Source: Actinomyces bowdenii (GTDB lineage: Bacteria; Actinomycetota; Actinomycetes; Actinomycetales; Actinomycetaceae). Taken from it: a DNA stretch of 64,000 nucleotides. The position numbers and the translations under genes were made by a program. How positions within the stretch are numbered: position 1 is the stretch's first letter; the number at the start of each line of letters is the position of its first letter. Shown one piece after another: positions 26,639-33,961 of this stretch. The stretch covers positions 78,545-142,544 of the forward strand of contig NZ_JAGFOU010000005.1 in the NCBI RefSeq assembly GCF_017592395.1. The letters run 5' to 3'. The notes beneath the pieces are model-generated. The model saw nothing but the letters and a program-made list of their open reading frames with translations, searched no databases and was not told the DNA's origin.

Positions 26639-27493
26639 TCAGAGCTGGACCTGATCAGGGTGGGAGCCGGTGCGCAGCCCCCGGTCCAGGGCATCGATCG
26701 CCACCATCTGGGAGGCATCGAGCTCGAAGCCGAAGACATCGGCGTTGGCCGCCAGGCGCTCGGCGTGCGTGGACTTGGGGATGACCACCAGGCCGTGCTG
26801 GAGATGCCAGCGGATGATCACCTGCGCCGGGCTGACCCCCAGCTCCTGGGCCAGGCCCACCAGCACCGGCTCGTCGAGCAGCCTGCCCCGCCCCAGCGGG
26901 GACCACGACTGGGTGACCACGCCCATCGCCTCATGCACCTGCCTGAGCCCGTGCTGGATGAGCCAGGGGTGGAGCTCGACCTGATTGACCGCCGGGATAA
27001 CCCCGGTGGCCTCCACGATCCGGTCCAGGTGCGCGGGCTGGAAGTTCGACACCCCGATGGCCCGGGCCCCTCCGCCCTCCAGGATCTCGATCATGGCCTG
27101 CCAGGTCTCCACCAGGTCGATCCCCGGGGTCTGGGCCAGGGGCCAGTGCACGAGGAAGAGGTCGAGCGCCTCCAGGCCCAGGGCCTGCCGGCTCGCCTCG
27201 AAGGCGCGCAGCGCGTCCTGGCGGCGGTGGTAGGGGTTGTTGAGCTTGGAGGTCACGAAGACCTCCTCGCGCTCCAGGCCGCTGGCGGCCAGGGCCCGGC
27301 CCACCCCGGCCTCATTGCCGTACATCTGGGCGGTGTCGATATGCCGGTACCCCAGGTCCAGGCCCTGGGCGACGACGCGCTCGGCCTCGTCGTCGGTGAT
27401 CTTGTAGGTGCCCAGCCCCAGCTGGGGAATGGTGACCCCGGACTGCGAGGTGCCGTGCGTCAGGGCGATAGCGGATGCCGGCAGTGCGCTCAT
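26639..27493 (-). CDS. Aldo/keto reductase
   Basis: NAD(P)H-dependent aldo-keto reductase of the DkgA/B (2,5-diketo-D-gluconate reductase-like) type, 284 residues. The catalytic tetrad is visible: Asp53 and Tyr58 in 'HIDTAQMYGNE', Lys83 in 'VTSKLNN' and His116 in 'LVHWP'. The NADPH-binding end has 'VVIPKSTHAERLAAN'. Likely a detoxifying carbonyl reductase; the substrate is unknown. The ATG at 27493 shows TAGCCT-N6 just upstream, and no purine-rich ribosome site beyond GGGG. Confidence 0.92.
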   Translation of the reverse strand: MSALPASAIALTHGTSQSGVTIPQLGLGTYKITDDEAERVVAQGLDLGYRHIDTAQMYGNEAGVGRALAASGLEREEVFVTSKLNNPYHRRQDALRAFEASRQALGLEALDLFLVHWPLAQTPGIDLVETWQAMIEILEGGGARAIGVSNFQPAHLDRIVEATGVIPAVNQVELHPWLIQHGLRQVHEAMGVVTQSWSPLGRGRLLDEPVLVGLAQELGVSPAQVIIRWHLQHGLVVIPKSTHAERLAANADVFGFELDASQMVAIDALDRGLRTGSHPDQVQL

Positions 27494-27499
27494 GGCCCC

Positions 27500-27505
27500 A
27501 GGCTA
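27500..27505 (-). promoter_or_regulatory. Leaderless-type -10 box of the aldo/keto reductase gene
   Basis: TAGCCT on the minus strand followed by GGGGCC and the ATG, the same layout as at mtnN and luxS. Confidence 0.5.
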
Positions 27506-27530
27506 CCCAGGCGCCCTGCCCGCGGACAGG

Positions 27531-27566
27531 GCGACGGCGCCCCGCCGTGATGCGGGACGCCGTCGC
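27531..27566 (-). terminator. Hairpin downstream of the DUF5324-like gene
   Basis: A 9-bp stem GCGACGGCG/CGCCGTCGC, then a one-base mismatch and a 5-bp inner stem CCCGC/GCGGG. It lies between the stop at 27623 and the next gene's promoter. No T-run. Confidence 0.55.
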
Positions 27567-27622
27567 GAATCGGTGATGAGGTCCGGGCCGGGCGGACGTC
27601 GGGCCGGCGGCCCCTCGCGGCC

Positions 27623-28165
27623 TTACTCCCCGGGCGCGGGGGCCGGGGCGGGGTCCTCGACCGGGCTCAGGCCGTACTCGGCCTCCTCGGTGGAGTCGGC
27701 CCAGTACTCCTCGGCCCAGGGGTCCTCGACCGGCTGGCTGCGGCGGTAGGCGACATAGGCCGCGCCGGCGGCCACGCCGGCCACGGCAAGCCAGCCCAGG
27801 GTCTTCAGGACGCGGTGCTTCTTCTTCACGGGAACCTCCAATGCGGCGGACTTTGCGGCGATGGCGGCGCGCTGGGCGCGCTCGGTCAGGGTACCGTCCG
27901 TCGTGGCCGCGGCCTGGGCGGCGATGGCGGCGCGCTGGGCGCGGGGGAGGTAGTCGTCGACCACGCGCGTGCGGGCCTCCCCGACCATCGGCTCCAGGCG
28001 CACCTGGGCGTCCCTGGCGGCGCGGGTGACCTCCTCGCGGGCCCGGGTCACGTGCGGGGTCAGCCACACCGCGGCGCGCTCGGCCCGGTCGGCGACGGTC
28101 TCAGCGAGGGAAGCGGCCCCATGGCGCAACTGATCGGTCTTGTCAAGGGTCTTGCAGCACGTCAT
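27623..28165 (-). CDS. Membrane-anchored DUF5324-like hypothetical protein
   Basis: A 180-residue protein rich in Ala, Arg and Glu. An amphipathic helical N-terminal region ('AERAAVWLTPHVTRAREEVT', 'AQVRLEPMVGEARTRVVDDY') contains an internal repeat 'QRAAIAA' (twice) and leads to a single hydrophobic helix ('TLGWLAVAGVAAGAAYVAYRR', about 127-147). An acidic Pro-rich tail follows. The layout resembles the DUF5324 proteins of Streptomyces. Function unknown. I chose the ATG at 28165 with GGGAGAG upstream. Divergent from the cyclophilin gene. Confidence 0.65.
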   Translation of the reverse strand: MTCCKTLDKTDQLRHGAASLAETVADRAERAAVWLTPHVTRAREEVTRAARDAQVRLEPMVGEARTRVVDDYLPRAQRAAIAAQAAATTDGTLTERAQRAAIAAKSAALEVPVKKKHRVLKTLGWLAVAGVAAGAAYVAYRRSQPVEDPWAEEYWADSTEEAEYGLSPVEDPAPAPAPGE

Positions 28166-28321
28166 GGGTCTCTCCCTGGTCTGGACGGACGAGGTTGTCT
28201 CGGCGCCTATCGTCGCACTCCCGGAGCGCGGCGCATAGTCGGAGGGGGCGCCGTTTTGCCTGGGGTGAACAGGGATGCACACGGTGCCCGGCTCCGCCCC
28301 GGAGCCCCGAGGCATGCGACC

Positions 28322-28852
28322 ATGGCACCTATGGAAGCGACACTTCACACCAGCCTCGGCGACATCCGGTTAGAGCTCTACCCCGAGCAGGCCCCTGAGA
28401 CGGTCTCCAACTTCGTGGGCCTGGCGACCGGCGAGAAGGCGTGGACTGATCCGCGTTCCGGCGAGGAGACCCGTGCCCCGCTCTACGACAACGTCATCTT
28501 CCACCGGGTCATCAAGGGCTTCATGATCCAGGGCGGCGACCCGCTGGGCACCGGCACCGGCGGCCCCGGCTACGTCTTCGACGACGAGATCGACCCCTCG
28601 CTGAACTTCGCCGCCCCCTATGTGCTGGCCATGGCCAACGCCGGTCGCCGCCTGGGCAAGGGCACCAACGGCTCCCAGTTCTTCATCACCACCGGCCCCA
28701 CCGAGTGGCTCCAGGGCAAGCACACGATCTTCGGGGCCGTCACCGACGAGGCCTCCCGGCAGGTCGTGGACGCCATTGCCGCGGTCTCCACCGATCAGCG
28801 CGACCGCCCCCTGGAGGACGTCGTCATCACCTCAGTGACCGTCACGCAGTGA
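28322..28852 (+). CDS. Peptidyl-prolyl cis-trans isomerase (cyclophilin type)
   Basis: Cytoplasmic cyclophilin of 176 residues that speeds proline isomerisation in folding proteins. It shows 'LHTSLGDIRLELYPEQAPETVSNF', then 'VIFHRVIKGFMIQGGDP' (catalytic Arg in FHR), 'ANAGRRLGKGTNGSQFFITT' and 'HTIFGAV'. Two in-frame ATGs are possible. I prefer 28322 because GAGG lies 9 bases before it. The ATG at 28331 gives the more common first residues 'MEATLHT'. Confidence 0.93.
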   Translation: MAPMEATLHTSLGDIRLELYPEQAPETVSNFVGLATGEKAWTDPRSGEETRAPLYDNVIFHRVIKGFMIQGGDPLGTGTGGPGYVFDDEIDPSLNFAAPYVLAMANAGRRLGKGTNGSQFFITTGPTEWLQGKHTIFGAVTDEASRQVVDAIAAVSTDQRDRPLEDVVITSVTVTQ

Positions 28853-28875
28853 CCCCACCGCCAGCAGCCCCATGC

Positions 28876-28910
28876 GGCGCCGCCGGGACCATCGGGCTCC
28901 CGGCGGCGCC
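28876..28910 (+). terminator. Hairpin after the cyclophilin gene
   Basis: Perfect 13-bp G/C stem (28876-28888 with 28898-28910) and a 9-base loop, 24 bases past the stop codon. Confidence 0.65.
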
Positions 28911-29018
28911 GTCGCCTCTCCGCGCTTGAGGACCCATGCGGCACGCCCCGCGCGCCGCGCCTGCCCTCCGAGGGCGCCGGGCACCGGACCGCCCCACCAC
29001 TCGCGAACAGGACCCCCC

Positions 29019-29873
29019 ATGACAGACCTGAACCACCCCGCCGCCCCCTCACCGGAGGGGGCCGGAGTGCCGGTGTGCCCGCGCCATCCCGGCACCGTGG
29101 CCTATGTTCGCTGCCAGCGCTGCGAGCGGCCCACCTGCCCCGCATGCCAGGTGCCGGGCGCCGTGGGCATCCACTGCGTGGACTGCGCCCGCAGGGCCTC
29201 CAGCCAGCGGCGGGGCGCGCGCACCGCTCTGGGCGGCAGGCCAGTGGCCGATGCCCTGGCCACCAAGGCGCTCATCGGCGCCTGCCTGCTGGTCTACGCC
29301 CTGCAGTTCTTCCTGCCCTCCCTGACCCTGGCCCTGGGCTTCGCCCCGGTGGTGGCCGTGGCCGAGCCCTGGCGCTTCGTGACCACCGCCCTCCTCCACG
29401 CCAGCCTCATGCACCTGGCCTTCAACATGTGGGCCCTGTGGGTGCTGGGCACCGTCCTGGAGCCCCTGCTGGGACGCTGGCGCTTCGTGGCCCTGTGCCT
29501 GATCAGCGCCCTGGGCGGCTCGACGGCGATCTACTGGCTGGCATCCCCCGGGACGCCCTCCTGGTGGACCGTCACCGTGGGCGCCTCGGGCGCCGTCTTC
29601 GGGCTCTTCGCCACCATGTTCCTCGTCCAGCGGCGCTTCGGCCGGGACACCACCCAGATCGTCCTGCTGCTCGTCCTCAACGCGGTCATCTCGGTGGTGG
29701 GGGCGAACATCTCCTGGCAGGGACATCTGGGCGGACTCCTGGCCGGCGGCGCCCTCGCGGCGATCTACGCCTGGGCCCCCCGTGAGCGCCGCCAGGCCGT
29801 GGGCCTCATGGGCACGGCGGGTGTGGGACTCCTGCTCCTGGTGCTCATCGCGCTCAGGGCCCTCCTGGTCTGA
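29019..29873 (+). CDS. Rhomboid-family intramembrane serine protease
   Basis: A 284-residue integral membrane protease. Residues about 14-55 form a zinc-ribbon/B-box-like module ('CPRHPG', 'CQRCERPTCPAC', 'HCVDC'), common in actinobacterial rhomboids. Six hydrophobic segments follow. The catalytic Ser is in 'GASGAVFGLFA' and the His in 'WQGHLGGLLAGG'; 'HASLMHLAFNMWAL' is the conserved HxxxHxxxN region. It probably cleaves membrane proteins within or near their transmembrane helices; the substrates are unknown. Start ATG at 29019 after 'aggaccc'. A strong hairpin follows the gene. Confidence 0.93.
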   Translation: MTDLNHPAAPSPEGAGVPVCPRHPGTVAYVRCQRCERPTCPACQVPGAVGIHCVDCARRASSQRRGARTALGGRPVADALATKALIGACLLVYALQFFLPSLTLALGFAPVVAVAEPWRFVTTALLHASLMHLAFNMWALWVLGTVLEPLLGRWRFVALCLISALGGSTAIYWLASPGTPSWWTVTVGASGAVFGLFATMFLVQRRFGRDTTQIVLLLVLNAVISVVGANISWQGHLGGLLAGGALAAIYAWAPRERRQAVGLMGTAGVGLLLLVLIALRALLV

Positions 29874-29923
29874 GGCGCCCGGCCCGGGTCGCTGACTGCG
29901 GGCCAGCGGCATGGGACGCGCTC

Positions 29924-29961
29924 ATCGGCCGCCTGCACCCCTGCGGGTGCAGGCGGCCGAT
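29924..29961 (+). terminator. Hairpin terminator of the rhomboid gene
   Basis: Perfect 17-bp stem (29924-29940 with 29945-29961) with tetraloop CTGC, about 50 bases after the stop codon. No T-run follows. Confidence 0.7.
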
Positions 29962-30017
29962 CAGCAATCTGTCAGGAATCATCAGGATGGTGAGAGGGAA
30001 TCACACGGCTGTGCTTC

Positions 30018-30132
30018 CTCCACATCTGTGGACACAGGTGTGGAAACACACCGCTGTAGTTTTCCACAGGCCTGTCCACACCTGGGGAAAGTCCTTGTTG
30101 GTCGTGGGGACGGGTCTGTCCACCAATCCACA
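30018..30132. promoter_or_regulatory. Second cluster of DnaA-box-like motifs
   Basis: Several 9-mers close to TTRTCCACA occur within about 110 bp in both orientations: GTGTCCACA (minus, 30027-30035, 8/9), GTTTCCACA (minus, 30039-30047), TTTTCCACA (plus, 30060-30068, 8/9), CTGTCCACA (plus, 30072-30080, 8/9), CTGTCCACC (30116-30124) and CAATCCACA (30124-30132). None is perfect. The density in a non-coding spacer 20 kb from dnaA suggests a DnaA-binding locus, such as a titration site or a secondary origin element. This is inference. Confidence 0.5.
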
Positions 30133-30301
30133 GTGGGCTGTGGTCGAGGCGGGGGGCACGGGCTCGCAGGCCCCGACCTCCTCGATGGCGCTCCCCACCG
30201 CTCATGCTGATGACGCCTGACCAGGGCGGATGGCGCGTGGCGCGTTCCCGGGCGGGGCCCGGGGCGCGTCCGGGGCGCGCCCCGGGGCAGCGCCGACGAA
30301 G

Positions 30302-30332
30302 GAAGGACCCCCGGTGAGTCCGGGGGTCCTTC
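30302..30332 (-). terminator. Hairpin terminator of crgA
   Basis: A 13-bp stem (30302-30314 with 30320-30332) with a 5-base loop, about 50 bases downstream of the crgA stop on the minus strand. Confidence 0.7.
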
Positions 30333-30381
30333 AGGAGGGTGGGGCCGGTGGCGGCGCCGTGGGAGGAGGGGCGCTCAGGGC

Positions 30382-30756
30382 CTACTTCCAGCGCAGCAGT
30401 CCGAGGAAGCCGATCATGAGGATGGCGAAGCCGAGGTAGAGGTTGCCGTTGATGAGCCAGTCCGTGCTGTGGTTCTCCACGAAGTAGGGGATGGGGTACC
30501 TGCCCTGGAACAGGTAGGTGGTCACCACCCACAGCAGGCCGAGGAGCAGCATGCCCACCACCGTCGGGGCGTACCAGCGCGGGGAGGAGGTGTCCTTGAC
30601 CTTGGTCGGGACGCGCGAGACGCGGTTGGCCGCGGCTCGCGACTCCTCCTCGCGGGCCTTGGCGGCCTTCGCCGGGTTGCCCGAGTGCCTGGGCCGACTG
30701 GATGTCCGCCCCGAGGCCTCCTCGGCCCCCTTCCGGAGCTTCTTCTTCAGGTTCAC
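30382..30756 (-). CDS. crgA: Cell division protein CrgA
   Basis: Actinobacterial membrane protein that links FtsZ/FtsQ and PBPs at the septum (known from Streptomyces and Mycobacterium). The 124 residues have a basic N-terminal half and two membrane helices: 'RWYAPTVVGMLLLGLLWVVTTYLF' (about 65-88) and 'NLYLGFAILMIGFLGLLRWK' at the C-terminus, with the family motif 'NG-N' region 'WLINGNLYLGF'. The GTG at 30756 has AAGGAG 6 bases upstream. An in-frame ATG at 31191 is spurious. Divergent from the sortase gene. Confidence 0.93.
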   Translation of the reverse strand: MNLKKKLRKGAEEASGRTSSRPRHSGNPAKAAKAREEESRAAANRVSRVPTKVKDTSSPRWYAPTVVGMLLLGLLWVVTTYLFQGRYPIPYFVENHSTDWLINGNLYLGFAILMIGFLGLLRWK

Positions 30757-30804
30757 CTGGATCTCCTTGCTGGCGATCACTGCTGAAGCAGTCTTGCTGC
30801 CCTT

Positions 30805-30832
30805 AACATATCGAAGACCAAGCCTAGAACAA
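30805..30832 (-). promoter_or_regulatory. Putative crgA promoter
   Basis: On the minus strand TTGTTC (30827-30832), a 16-base spacer and TATGTT (30805-30810), about 50 bases before the crgA start. The local A/T content is high for this window. Confidence 0.4.
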
Positions 30833-30952
30833 ATCTTGGCGTTCCCTGGGTGCGGCTTCTGTGATTCGTCCGCCACTGCGACGTCACGGGCCCAGGGGAT
30901 CGACACCGTAGACTGGCGGGGCCAGTGGGTGGAGAAGCTCGAAAGAGGTCTG

Positions 30953-31732
30953 ATGGTCGGGAACGCTCCTGTGAGACACCGTGCCGGCGCGAGAAGGCGG
31001 CGCGGTGGCAATCGCGCCGTCAACGCCCTGCTGACCGGCATCGGCGAGATCCTCATCACCGCTGGCCTGGTGGTGGCGCTCTTCCTCGTCTGGCAGCTGT
31101 GGTGGACGGGATTGGACGCCACGGCCAGCGCCGCGGCGGTCACCACCGACTTCCAGAGGACCCAGGTGGAGTCGCCCCAGAAGGAGGGCACGCGGCACTA
31201 CGACAGCCCGCCGGTGCTCGGCGAGGTCGGCTACGGGGAGACCATCGGCATGCTGGTGGTCCCCAAGTGGTACGGGGTGACCAACAACAACATGCCCATC
31301 ATCGAGGGCACGGGTCACGACGTCCTGGACCAGGCCGCGGCCGGCCACTACCCCGACACCCAGCAGCTGGGCGAGGCGGGGAACTTCGCCGTCGCCGCGC
31401 ACCGGCGCACCTACGGCAACTCCTTCCGCCGCATCGACCTGCTCCAGGAGGGTGACGAGATCGTGGTCTCGACGGCGGACACCTGGTACGTCTTCACCGT
31501 CACCAGCCACGAGATCGTCCGGCCCGATCAGGTCGAGGTCATCGCCCCGGTGCCCGGGCACCCCGAGGAGGCGCCGACCACGCCGATGATCACGCTGACC
31601 ACCTGCCACGGCCTGACCACCGGGGAGTTCGGCAATGACCACCGCTGGATCGTCCACGCCGAGTTCTCCTACTGGATGGACCGCTCCGAGGGGCGGCCGG
31701 CCTCGGTGCTCGATGATCCGGAGGTCAACTGA
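30953..31732 (+). CDS. Class E sortase
   Basis: Membrane-anchored transpeptidase that cuts a C-terminal sorting signal and attaches proteins to the wall, or acts as housekeeping sortase in actinobacteria. The 259 residues have a basic N-terminus, one transmembrane helix (about 24-50) and the sortase domain with catalytic His150 ('AVAAHRRTYG'), Cys218 ('LTTCHG') and Arg231 ('DHRWIVHA'). Class E enzymes usually recognise LAxTG-type signals. ATG at 30953 with AGAGG 5 bases before. The stop overlaps the next ATG (ATGA), so the small downstream protein is co-translated. Confidence 0.92.
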   Translation: MVGNAPVRHRAGARRRRGGNRAVNALLTGIGEILITAGLVVALFLVWQLWWTGLDATASAAAVTTDFQRTQVESPQKEGTRHYDSPPVLGEVGYGETIGMLVVPKWYGVTNNNMPIIEGTGHDVLDQAAAGHYPDTQQLGEAGNFAVAAHRRTYGNSFRRIDLLQEGDEIVVSTADTWYVFTVTSHEIVRPDQVEVIAPVPGHPEEAPTTPMITLTTCHGLTTGEFGNDHRWIVHAEFSYWMDRSEGRPASVLDDPEVN

Positions 31733-31890
31733 TGTACGGGTGGATCTGGCGCCACCTGCCCGGCCCCGCCTGGCTGCGCGCCATTGAGGCGCTCCTCCTC
31801 CTGGCCGGCGCCGTCTACCTGCTCATGGAGGTCGTCTTCCCCTGGGCCAACGACACCTGGGACCTGTCCGGCAACGCCGACGTCGGGTAG
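31732..31890 (+). CDS. Small membrane protein co-translated with the sortase
   Basis: A 52-residue protein, 'MYGWIWRHLPGPAWLRAIEA' onward, with one hydrophobic helix (about 17-38) and 'EVVFPWAND' after it. Short proteins starting MYGxLWRxLPGP and carrying a VFPW motif are conserved after class E sortases in actinobacteria. The 4-base overlap (ATGA) with the sortase supports a joint role, perhaps membrane assembly. Function unknown. Missed by length-limited gene calling. Confidence 0.8.
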   Translation: MYGWIWRHLPGPAWLRAIEALLLLAGAVYLLMEVVFPWANDTWDLSGNADVG

Positions 31891-31942
31891 TGCGGGCGCG
31901 GGGGCCCTGGAGGGCGACCCGGTGAACCGGCCCTAGCCCGGC

Positions 31943-33961
31943 TCAGTTGTTCCCGTTGCCGTTGTTGGGGCGGTTCTCCCCACCGCCGACGCCTCCGGCC
32001 TGAGGCGTGGCGGAGGGCGTGGCCGTGGCCCCGCCCTTGCCCGCCGAGACCTTGAGCCGGACCGTGCTGCCCTTGTCGACCTCGGTGCCCGCGGCCGGGT
32101 TGGAGGAGACGACCTTGCCCGCCTCGACGGAGTCGGAGGGAACCAGATCGCCCTCGGGGCTGACCTGGAGGCCCTTGTCCTGCAGCGCCTTGACGGCCTC
32201 CTCCTGGCTCATGCCCGCCACGTCGGGGACGGACACCTTGCTGGAGCCCGAGGAGATGACGATGTTGACCTCGCTGCCCTGCTTGACCTGGCCGCCCTTG
32301 TTGGGGCTGTGGGAGACCACCTTGCCCTCCTCGACGGTGGAGGACTCCTCCTGGGTCACATTGCCCACGGTCAGCCCCGCGTCGCTGAGGGCCGAGCGGG
32401 CCTCCTCCTGGGTCATGCCGGACAGGTCGGGAACCTCGGTCTGCCCGGTGGACAGCACCAGGGAGACCGTGGAGCCGCGCTGCACGGAGGTGCCCGAGAC
32501 CGGCTCGGTGCGGATGACCGAGTCCTTGCCGACGGTGGCGTGATCCTCCGTGGTGGCATTGCCGACGCTCAAGCCCTGGCTCTGGAGGATGGTGCGTGCC
32601 TCATCCTGGCTCTTGCCGGAGACATCGGGCACCGAGACCATCGCCGAGCCGCCCGAGAAGGTGACGGTCACGGTGGATCCCTTGGCGACCTGGGTGCCCG
32701 CGGCCGGATCCGAGGAGACGGCCTTGCCCACCTCGACCTCGTCGTCGGACACGTCCTTCTCGGCGCGCTGGAAGACCAGGCCCGCGTCCTCGATGGCGGT
32801 CTTGGCCTCCTGCTCGCTCTGATTCGTGACGTCGGGCACGGCGATGGCAGCAGTGGTGGCGGAGGGCTTGGGGGCCGGCGAGCCCCCACCCAGGTATCCC
32901 GAGGCCCACATCCCGGCCAGGGCGGCCGTGCCGATGACCAGCAGGAACAGCAGGATCAGCAGCCAGGGGCGGGTCCGGTGGGGCTCCTCGGGCTCCTCCG
33001 GGGCCTCGGTGGGGGCCGAGGCGAAGGCCGCGGCGCCCTCGGATGCCGCGATGACCGAGGTCGGCTCGTTCCAGGACTCCGCCGCGGGGGCCTCCACCGA
33101 CAGCCCGCGCGCGGCGGCCAGCAGGTCGGTGCGCATGTGGGAGGCGTCCTGGTAGCGGTCCTCCCGGTTCTTGGCCAGGGACTTGAGCACCACCCGGTCC
33201 AGGGACTCGGGCACATCCGCGGCCAGGGCCGAGGGGCGCTTGGGGATCTCCCGGACATGCTGGTAGGCGATGGCCACCGCCGAGTCGCCCTGGAAGGGGG
33301 GCTGGCCGGTGAGGAGCTCGTAGAGGAGGCAGCCGGTGGAGTACAGGTCGGAGCGGGCGTCGACGTTCTCCCCACGGGCCTGCTCGGGCGAGAGGTACTG
33401 GGCGGTGCCCACCACCGTGTGGGTCTGGGTGACGGTGGAGGCGGAGTCCTCAATGGCGCGGGCGATGCCGAAGTCCATGACCTTCACCGCGCCGGTGGAG
33501 GTCAGCATGATGTTCCCCGGCTTGATATCGCGGTGGACGATGCCCACGCGGTGGGAGTACTCCAGGGCATCCAGGACGCCGGTGACGATCTCCACCGCCT
33601 CGGTGATCGGGACCGCCTCCCCCTCGCTGAGCAGCTCGCGCACCGTATGGCCCTCGACGTACTCCATGACGATGTAGGGCACCAGGCGGGTCGCCCCCGA
33701 GGGCTGGGCCAGCTCCTCCTCGCCGGAGTCGTAGACGGCGACGACGGCCGGGTGGTTGAGGGCGGCGGCGGACTGCGCCTCCCTGCGGAAGCGCGCCTGG
33801 AAGGTCGGGTCACCGGCGATGTCGGAGCGCAGGAGCTTGATGGCCACCCACCGCGACAGGCGCGTGTCATAGCCGAGGTGCACCTCGGCCATGCCACCAC
33901 GCCCGATCAGGTCGCGGATCTCGTAGCGGCCCGCGAGGACCTGGGGGAACTGACCGGTCAC
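31943..33961 (-). CDS. pknB: PASTA-domain serine/threonine kinase PknB
   Basis: Membrane receptor kinase that senses peptidoglycan fragments and controls growth and division. The 672 residues have a kinase domain at 1-280 (glycine loop 'IGRGGMAEVHLG', Lys42, catalytic 'HRDIKPGN' with Asp145, 'DFG' at 163-165, 'GTAQYLSPEQ'). A juxtamembrane part and a transmembrane helix at about 333-352 follow. Four PASTA repeats (about 372-437, 440-505, 507-571, 573-640) each begin with VPD, and a Gly/Asn-rich tail ends the protein. The GTG start overlaps the pknA stop (GTGA). It is the last gene of the fhaA operon. A trpG gene often found nearby is absent. Confidence 0.97.
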   Translation of the reverse strand: MTGQFPQVLAGRYEIRDLIGRGGMAEVHLGYDTRLSRWVAIKLLRSDIAGDPTFQARFRREAQSAAALNHPAVVAVYDSGEEELAQPSGATRLVPYIVMEYVEGHTVRELLSEGEAVPITEAVEIVTGVLDALEYSHRVGIVHRDIKPGNIMLTSTGAVKVMDFGIARAIEDSASTVTQTHTVVGTAQYLSPEQARGENVDARSDLYSTGCLLYELLTGQPPFQGDSAVAIAYQHVREIPKRPSALAADVPESLDRVVLKSLAKNREDRYQDASHMRTDLLAAARGLSVEAPAAESWNEPTSVIAASEGAAAFASAPTEAPEEPEEPHRTRPWLLILLFLLVIGTAALAGMWASGYLGGGSPAPKPSATTAAIAVPDVTNQSEQEAKTAIEDAGLVFQRAEKDVSDDEVEVGKAVSSDPAAGTQVAKGSTVTVTFSGGSAMVSVPDVSGKSQDEARTILQSQGLSVGNATTEDHATVGKDSVIRTEPVSGTSVQRGSTVSLVLSTGQTEVPDLSGMTQEEARSALSDAGLTVGNVTQEESSTVEEGKVVSHSPNKGGQVKQGSEVNIVISSGSSKVSVPDVAGMSQEEAVKALQDKGLQVSPEGDLVPSDSVEAGKVVSSNPAAGTEVDKGSTVRLKVSAGKGGATATPSATPQAGGVGGGENRPNNGNGNN

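Larger units (their letters stand above)
29874..30381. other. Rhomboid-crgA intergenic region
   Basis: No gene is seen in these 508 bases. It holds two terminator hairpins at its ends (29924-29961 and 30302-30332) and, between them, a cluster of DnaA-box-like motifs (30018-30132). Confidence 0.7.
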
